Positions 60,301 to 64,000 of a DNA stretch of 64,000 bases are shown piece by piece. Within the stretch, counting starts at the first letter, position 1, and each line of letters opens with the position of its first letter. The stretch comes from Brachionus koreanus. Its lineage: Eukaryota > Rotifera > Eurotatoria > Ploima > Brachionidae. The stretch lies in assembly GCA_016987375.1 (NCBI GenBank), contig PJRA01000508.1, forward strand, positions 825,328 to 889,327, given 5' to 3'. The position numbers were made by a program, and so were the translations under genes. The notes below the pieces were generated by a model. The model had not been told where the DNA came from and ran no database searches. It saw only the letters and a list, made by a program, of their open reading frames with translations.

Positions 60301-63300
60301 TTAGTCAAAAGTGTATTTAGAAATTATGGAAGAGCCGAGACTTTGAGAATAGCTAATGAAGATATTAGTAGTGAATTAATACCTAATGATCTAGTTAGTG
60401 AAGCAAACAATAGACCAAAAACTTTTGCTTTATTTGGTAATCAATATAAAGAAATAAAAAAATTGATTGAAAATAGTTTGATAACAGAAAACTTTGAAAA
60501 TATTGGAAAAATTCAAGTAATTTATTTAAAATTTCTAAATAATATAAAATTTTCAATTTTTTTCTAAAGACTCATCACAAAAATTTTGAGTATATTTACT
60601 TGTCAGTTTTTGAACTTGTCTCAAGTGATGAATCACTTCGTAATGAAAAATTTAAAACCATGATTGAACTTGTGAAAAATCTTTTTAAAAAAAATAAGGT
60701 AATTTTTGAACTATTATAATATTTAGAAAGAAAATATTACCTAAGAAATTAAAAAAAATATTTTCTTTTTTTTAATTAACAGAATTTAACTTGAATTTTT
60801 TTTAAAATAAAACACAAAATTTAAAAATTAGAAAAAAAAGAAACTTGATCCCTGCCTAAGGTTTGTATACCTTACGCAGGGACAATTAACCGTTTTTGAA
60901 CCCAAAATATTCACACCTTTCTTTTTTAACTTGATCTTGGTTAGTTTAATGCCACTCTCTAAGAAAAAGAGCCATGGAGCCAGCAAGATGATAATCAGAA
61001 GGATAAAGATCTGAGCTAAATGCTAAATGAGGAAAAAGTTCTATTCCTGAGCTCTTCAATTGTTTTTCCTTGTTCTTTTATCTGTATGGGGTCTAGCGTT
61101 ATCTTGAAGAGGCAAACTTAACTTGCGGTTGACCAAAGAATTATTTATATTTATATTTTTGTTGTATTGAAGCATAGATTCTAATTTTTCAGAATAAAGT
61201 TCATAAAAATCTGAAAAGAGCTTGAAGTGAATTATCCCTTGAAAATTCAACCAAACATTCAAAATCACCTTTTTATCAAAGTGTACTCTTTTAACGACTG
61301 ACTAAGATAGATACAAACATTGATTTCTGTTATCATTATTTCAAAAATAGATTCAATTTTTATTGATCCACAAGTAAGGATTTTAAAATAGTTTCTTACA
61401 AATTTGAATGCGTTTTAAATATAAAGGTCATTTTATAATTGACGAGTTCTTTATTTTTTTTTCCTTATTTACTCCTTGTGGAGCATAGGGTCATTACTTT
61501 TGATTTCTACTCAAGTCGATCTTTTGCCTTCACATTTGCTTCTCCCCATGTCATTCCCATTTCGGCGAGCNNNNNNNNNNNNNNNNNNNNNNNNNNNNNN
61601 NNNNNNNNNCTTAATGCATTGACTCAATGGCCCAGAATTTGTTCTTTTGTATAGTTTAGCATTTGACAGTGTCTCAGGCCCAGTGTATCAGTGTATCCCC
61701 AGAACCCTTCAAAGGCTTCCAGTATGGAAGGTGTTCAGACTTCTTTTATCAGATTCACACATTCCCCAACATTCACTTAATTGACGAGTTCTAAGCTTAG
61801 GTTAATCTCACCAAAATATGCAAAAAAGACTAAATTTTCTACATTTGGAGGTTGGCTTGAGTTGAAAATCTAGTATTTACATGTTTAACCATCTTTATTC
61901 TTTTTACTTTAACTCGACTATTCTTTAGAGCAATGCTTAAATAACCTCTTTAAACTAATACTTCTAAAAGATAAGCAAAAATCGGTAATTTTCAAACAGA
62001 ATTTTTAAGCGGCTTTACTTGTAGTGTACTTTGTTTCTGAGATCTAATCTAAAAGGGGGCATCTAGGATCAGAGGTAAAAAATAATATTTTCTAGGTTTT
62101 TTGCTATGCTTTTTAATTCTAAGGACCAAAAATTTTGGCTTCTTATCCTTTTGGACGAAGAGCACCTTATATTTTTCTTTTAGTGATAGTAGGCCACAAA
62201 TTCTGATTTTTTAATTATTTTCAAAAAATTTCCTGTTATTTCACACAAAGTCTAATTTTAAAACTAGATTTTTTTGCTAATTTTAATTAGTTTATAAGCA
62301 TAAATTTTACTTTTGTCACTTTTCCACTTTATCACCCGTTTTTTAAATTTCTTTTTTTTTAAAGGAACAATTTGACTTATTTTTGAACAATACTTTCCCA
62401 ATGGCAAATAAACAAAACCAAAATTTTGAGATCAGTATACAGTTTTTGATAATGCATGTTTTTACTTCAAGTCTAAACAATCCAGATAACGCTATTTTCA
62501 AGCCATTTACTAAATTAATAAATAATCCCGAAAAATTTGCTCAATGCTTTTTGCCATCTATTCCACACGATGATGATTATGAAGCTTTTCAGGCTTTTAA
62601 TAACAACAACATGAAAGGTACTGTAGCATGGTATCAATGTCCAAATGGACATTTATATACTATTGGCGATTGTACAAAACCAGCACTAGTTGCATTTTGT
62701 CCTACTTGCAAATGTAAAATTGGCGGAAATAATCACAACTTAAGTGAAGGAAATAAGCCAGCTCAAAATATGACTGAAAGAGAATCTAAAGGCTATTCAT
62801 TAGATCTAAATGATAATATGCAATCAATTAGAAATATGGGACAGTTAAATACAATTTTAATAAGACTTTTATTGGATTGTTGTATGTATTTATCTGCATA
62901 CAAAAATTCTGCTCAAGCTAAAAAAGTGGTGCATTCGCCAAATATTGATAACCAGAACTTACAACAATTTTTCTTAGAACAAATTAGAAAGGATATTACA
63001 AATTTATCTCAATGTCTACAACATTCTCCAGATGAAAGCCTTCTCGTATTTCACATTTTTGTTCATAAAATTACTACAAGTGCTAATCCAACAGACACAT
63101 TTGATTCAAATCTTAAAAAAAAAGAGGACCGAAATAAGCTTGAAGAAATTATTTGTAATTTTATTAGAGACAGAGTATTTGAAAATCGATCTGTTGACAA
63201 ACTGATCGAAGAGCTTAATCAGATCATTAAAGAAAACGCCACAGATTCAGATAAATTGTTGAAAGTTGCCTTTGACCTTGTAGAATTGCCTGAAGATAAT

Positions 63301-64000
63301 AATAATTATTTATGTCAAAAACAATTTTGGCCCTATAGAAGACAAATAACACTAGATTTGATGAAACAAAATTTTTTGGTTTTGCCTCATGAAGAAAGAA
63401 AAACTAAATTTAGATTGTTGAGTGAATTTTTGGAAAAAATTGACACTTTAAAAGCAATAAAATATTTGCCAAGTTTGTTTAAAATGATTAGAACCTTTCA
63501 TAGAATATTTAATCGTCAAATTGATAGACAAACTAGCTTGAAAATAAAACTCAAAGACATTCTAGATGATAATCCAATATTCAGAATGGATCCCTTCTTG
63601 AGAAATCAAATCGAAAATAATGCAAGAGATTTTTTAAAAGTTTGGAAAATTTTGAATTCTCATTTAGCATCCAAATTTGATAGAAAAAAATTTGAAAAAT
63701 TTGAAGAAACGCTAAAAACTAAAGATAGCTGTGCAGATATTCCATTTGTTTTTTTTCTGCCAGCAACCAAAAATGAAGGATTCGTAATTTACTCCATTAT
63801 TTTTTATCTAGTTAATGTTCAAAACGAATTTATACGATTCTATATTGATAACTATAAAAAAAATAGGGCTAACACAGCAACAATTGGCTTAGAAAATGTG
63901 ATCGAAAACGATTTAATTTCATTTTCACCTGATAAAGATATTTTGAGACTGGTTTACATTCATTCAAACTATTCACTTGAAGAATCAAGAAATATTAATT
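45343..64000 (+). CDS. RNF213: RNF213 (mysterin)-like giant AAA+ ATPase / E3 ubiquitin ligase, 3' end beyond window
   Basis: Exons by splice site and phase: 45343-45394, 45442-45757, 46146-46355, 46412-46587, 46645-46943, 46995-47173, 48209-48379, 48432-50358, 50408-50573, 50631-50848, 50898-51047, 51668-51823, 51883-60516, 60570-60698, 62365-64000 (open): about 4,806 residues so far (human ~5,200). Order: CBM20-like domain (~150-250, KFYIYAPPEFE), helical arms, AAA+ module with Walker A GETGCGKT (~2243), Walker B LFFDEAN and sensor AACNPYKKH, second module with GKPGSSKS and VLDEIGLAE, then RING-like cysteines (~3878-3925) and an RZ finger (WYQCPNGHLY...CPTCKCKIGG, ~4348). By family it is a cytosolic ligase acting on lipid droplets and pathogens. 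The RING has Cys where the usual His ligand stands. Exon 1 is least certain. Intron 14 holds transposons and a gap. Confidence 0.93.
47206..47467. mobile_element. TTAA-flanked MITE in RNF213 intron 6
   Basis: 262 bp between TTAA 47206-47209 and TTAA 47464-47467. The left end is TTAACACTCAAAGGATCGGT and the right end, read inward, TTAAAACTAAAAGGACCGGT; the match continues for about 20 further bases. TGTCAATTTGACA is a palindrome just inside the left end. No coding. Confidence 0.78.
60850..60881. repeat. 13-bp-stem palindrome
   Basis: CCCTGCCTAAGGT and ACCTTACGCAGGG form an imperfect inverted repeat (12 of 13 pairs) around a 6-nt loop. It lies just past the C-terminal end of the mariner relic, and the right arm with its flank (CGCAGGGACAATTAACC) recurs near 30,296. 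Confidence 0.6.
60940..61385 (-). pseudogene. mariner transposase relic
   Basis: On the minus strand, 61268 to 61056 reads VWLNFQGIIHFKLF, LVNRKLSLPLQDNARPHT, which are the VWWD.GVIHYELL and QDNARPHT blocks of mariner transposases. A frameshift later (61,055-60,950) comes LFPHLAFSSDLYPSDYHL, matching the PYSPDLAPSDYHL catalytic block. Farther upstream (about 61,385-61,330) SLLVDQ*KLNLFLK resembles SLLxRxKxEPFL. The first catalytic D block is not recognisable. Stops and frameshifts make it inactive. Confidence 0.85.
61436..61792 (-). mobile_element. 5'-truncated LINE insertion with 15-bp target-site duplication
   Basis: TAATTGACGAGTTCT at 61436-61450 recurs exactly at 61778-61792. Between them, on the minus strand, lies a LINE tail: GC-richer sequence from 61,777, the ARRNGNDMG...KRST-stop end of a frame, AATGACCCTATGCTC, and an A-run at the 3' end next to the left repeat. 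That is the form left by target-primed reverse transcription. 39 unknown bases lie inside it, so its length is only nominal. Confidence 0.85.
61571..61609. other. assembly gap (39 N)
   Basis: Run of N within the LINE insertion in RNF213 intron 14; probably a repeat-induced break. It does not touch coding sequence. Confidence 0.99.

Larger units (their letters stand above)
60699..62364. other. RNF213 intron 14, transposon-rich
   Basis: The 1.67-kb intron holds a palindrome (60850-60881), a mariner relic, a LINE insertion and an assembly gap. From 61,800 to 62,364 I see only unassigned sequence before the AAAG acceptor. Confidence 0.7.

Noticed and set aside
1..64000. tRNA, rRNA genes and CRISPR arrays
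   Set aside because: No cloverleaf with a TTC-arm consensus, no rRNA-like segment and no regular spacer array seen on reading; a covariance-model scan would settle the tRNA question.

Overview
The window looks like nuclear DNA of a small-genome invertebrate. It is very AT-rich, most introns are about 45-60 nt with GT/AG ends, the genes are metazoan (RNF213, class B1 and class A neuropeptide-type GPCRs, METTL5, ZC3H4/6) and there are many decayed retrotransposons. A lophotrochozoan or rotifer-like source is my guess; the sequence does not prove it.

Layout. 0-7 kb: a LINE endonuclease fragment, METTL5 (minus strand, single exon), a complete TTAA-flanked MITE, and an intronless rhodopsin-family GPCR (minus strand). 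6.6-15.3 kb: gene-poor AT-rich DNA with retrotransposon scraps and a ~330 bp direct repeat whose two copies flank a LINE tail. 15.3-27.1 kb: two same-strand ZC3H4/6-like genes of 726 codons, 9,264 bp apart. Their first ~82 residues are diverged, but from codon 83 to ~420 bp past the stop they are almost identical, with a sharp left edge that suggests gene conversion. A dead non-LTR retrotransposon lies between them. 30.8-44.6 kb: a tandem pair of multi-exon secretin-family GPCRs whose exon structures match; I reconstructed both from splice sites (647 and 681 aa). 45.3-64.0 kb: a 15-exon RNF213 homologue, about 4,800 residues and still open at the window edge, with CBM20, two active-looking AAA+ modules, an all-cysteine RING and an RZ finger.

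Mobile DNA is the main accessory theme. There are TTAA-flanked piggyBac-type ends (three two-ended MITEs, three single ends), several lying in introns of the GPCR and RNF213 genes; three copies of one LINE 3' tail, one with a 15-bp target-site duplication; and a mariner transposase relic in an RNF213 intron. I saw no tRNA, rRNA or CRISPR array. The genes do not form a pathway; the biological interest is the ZC3H conversion pair, the class B GPCR duplication and the RNF213 RING variant.
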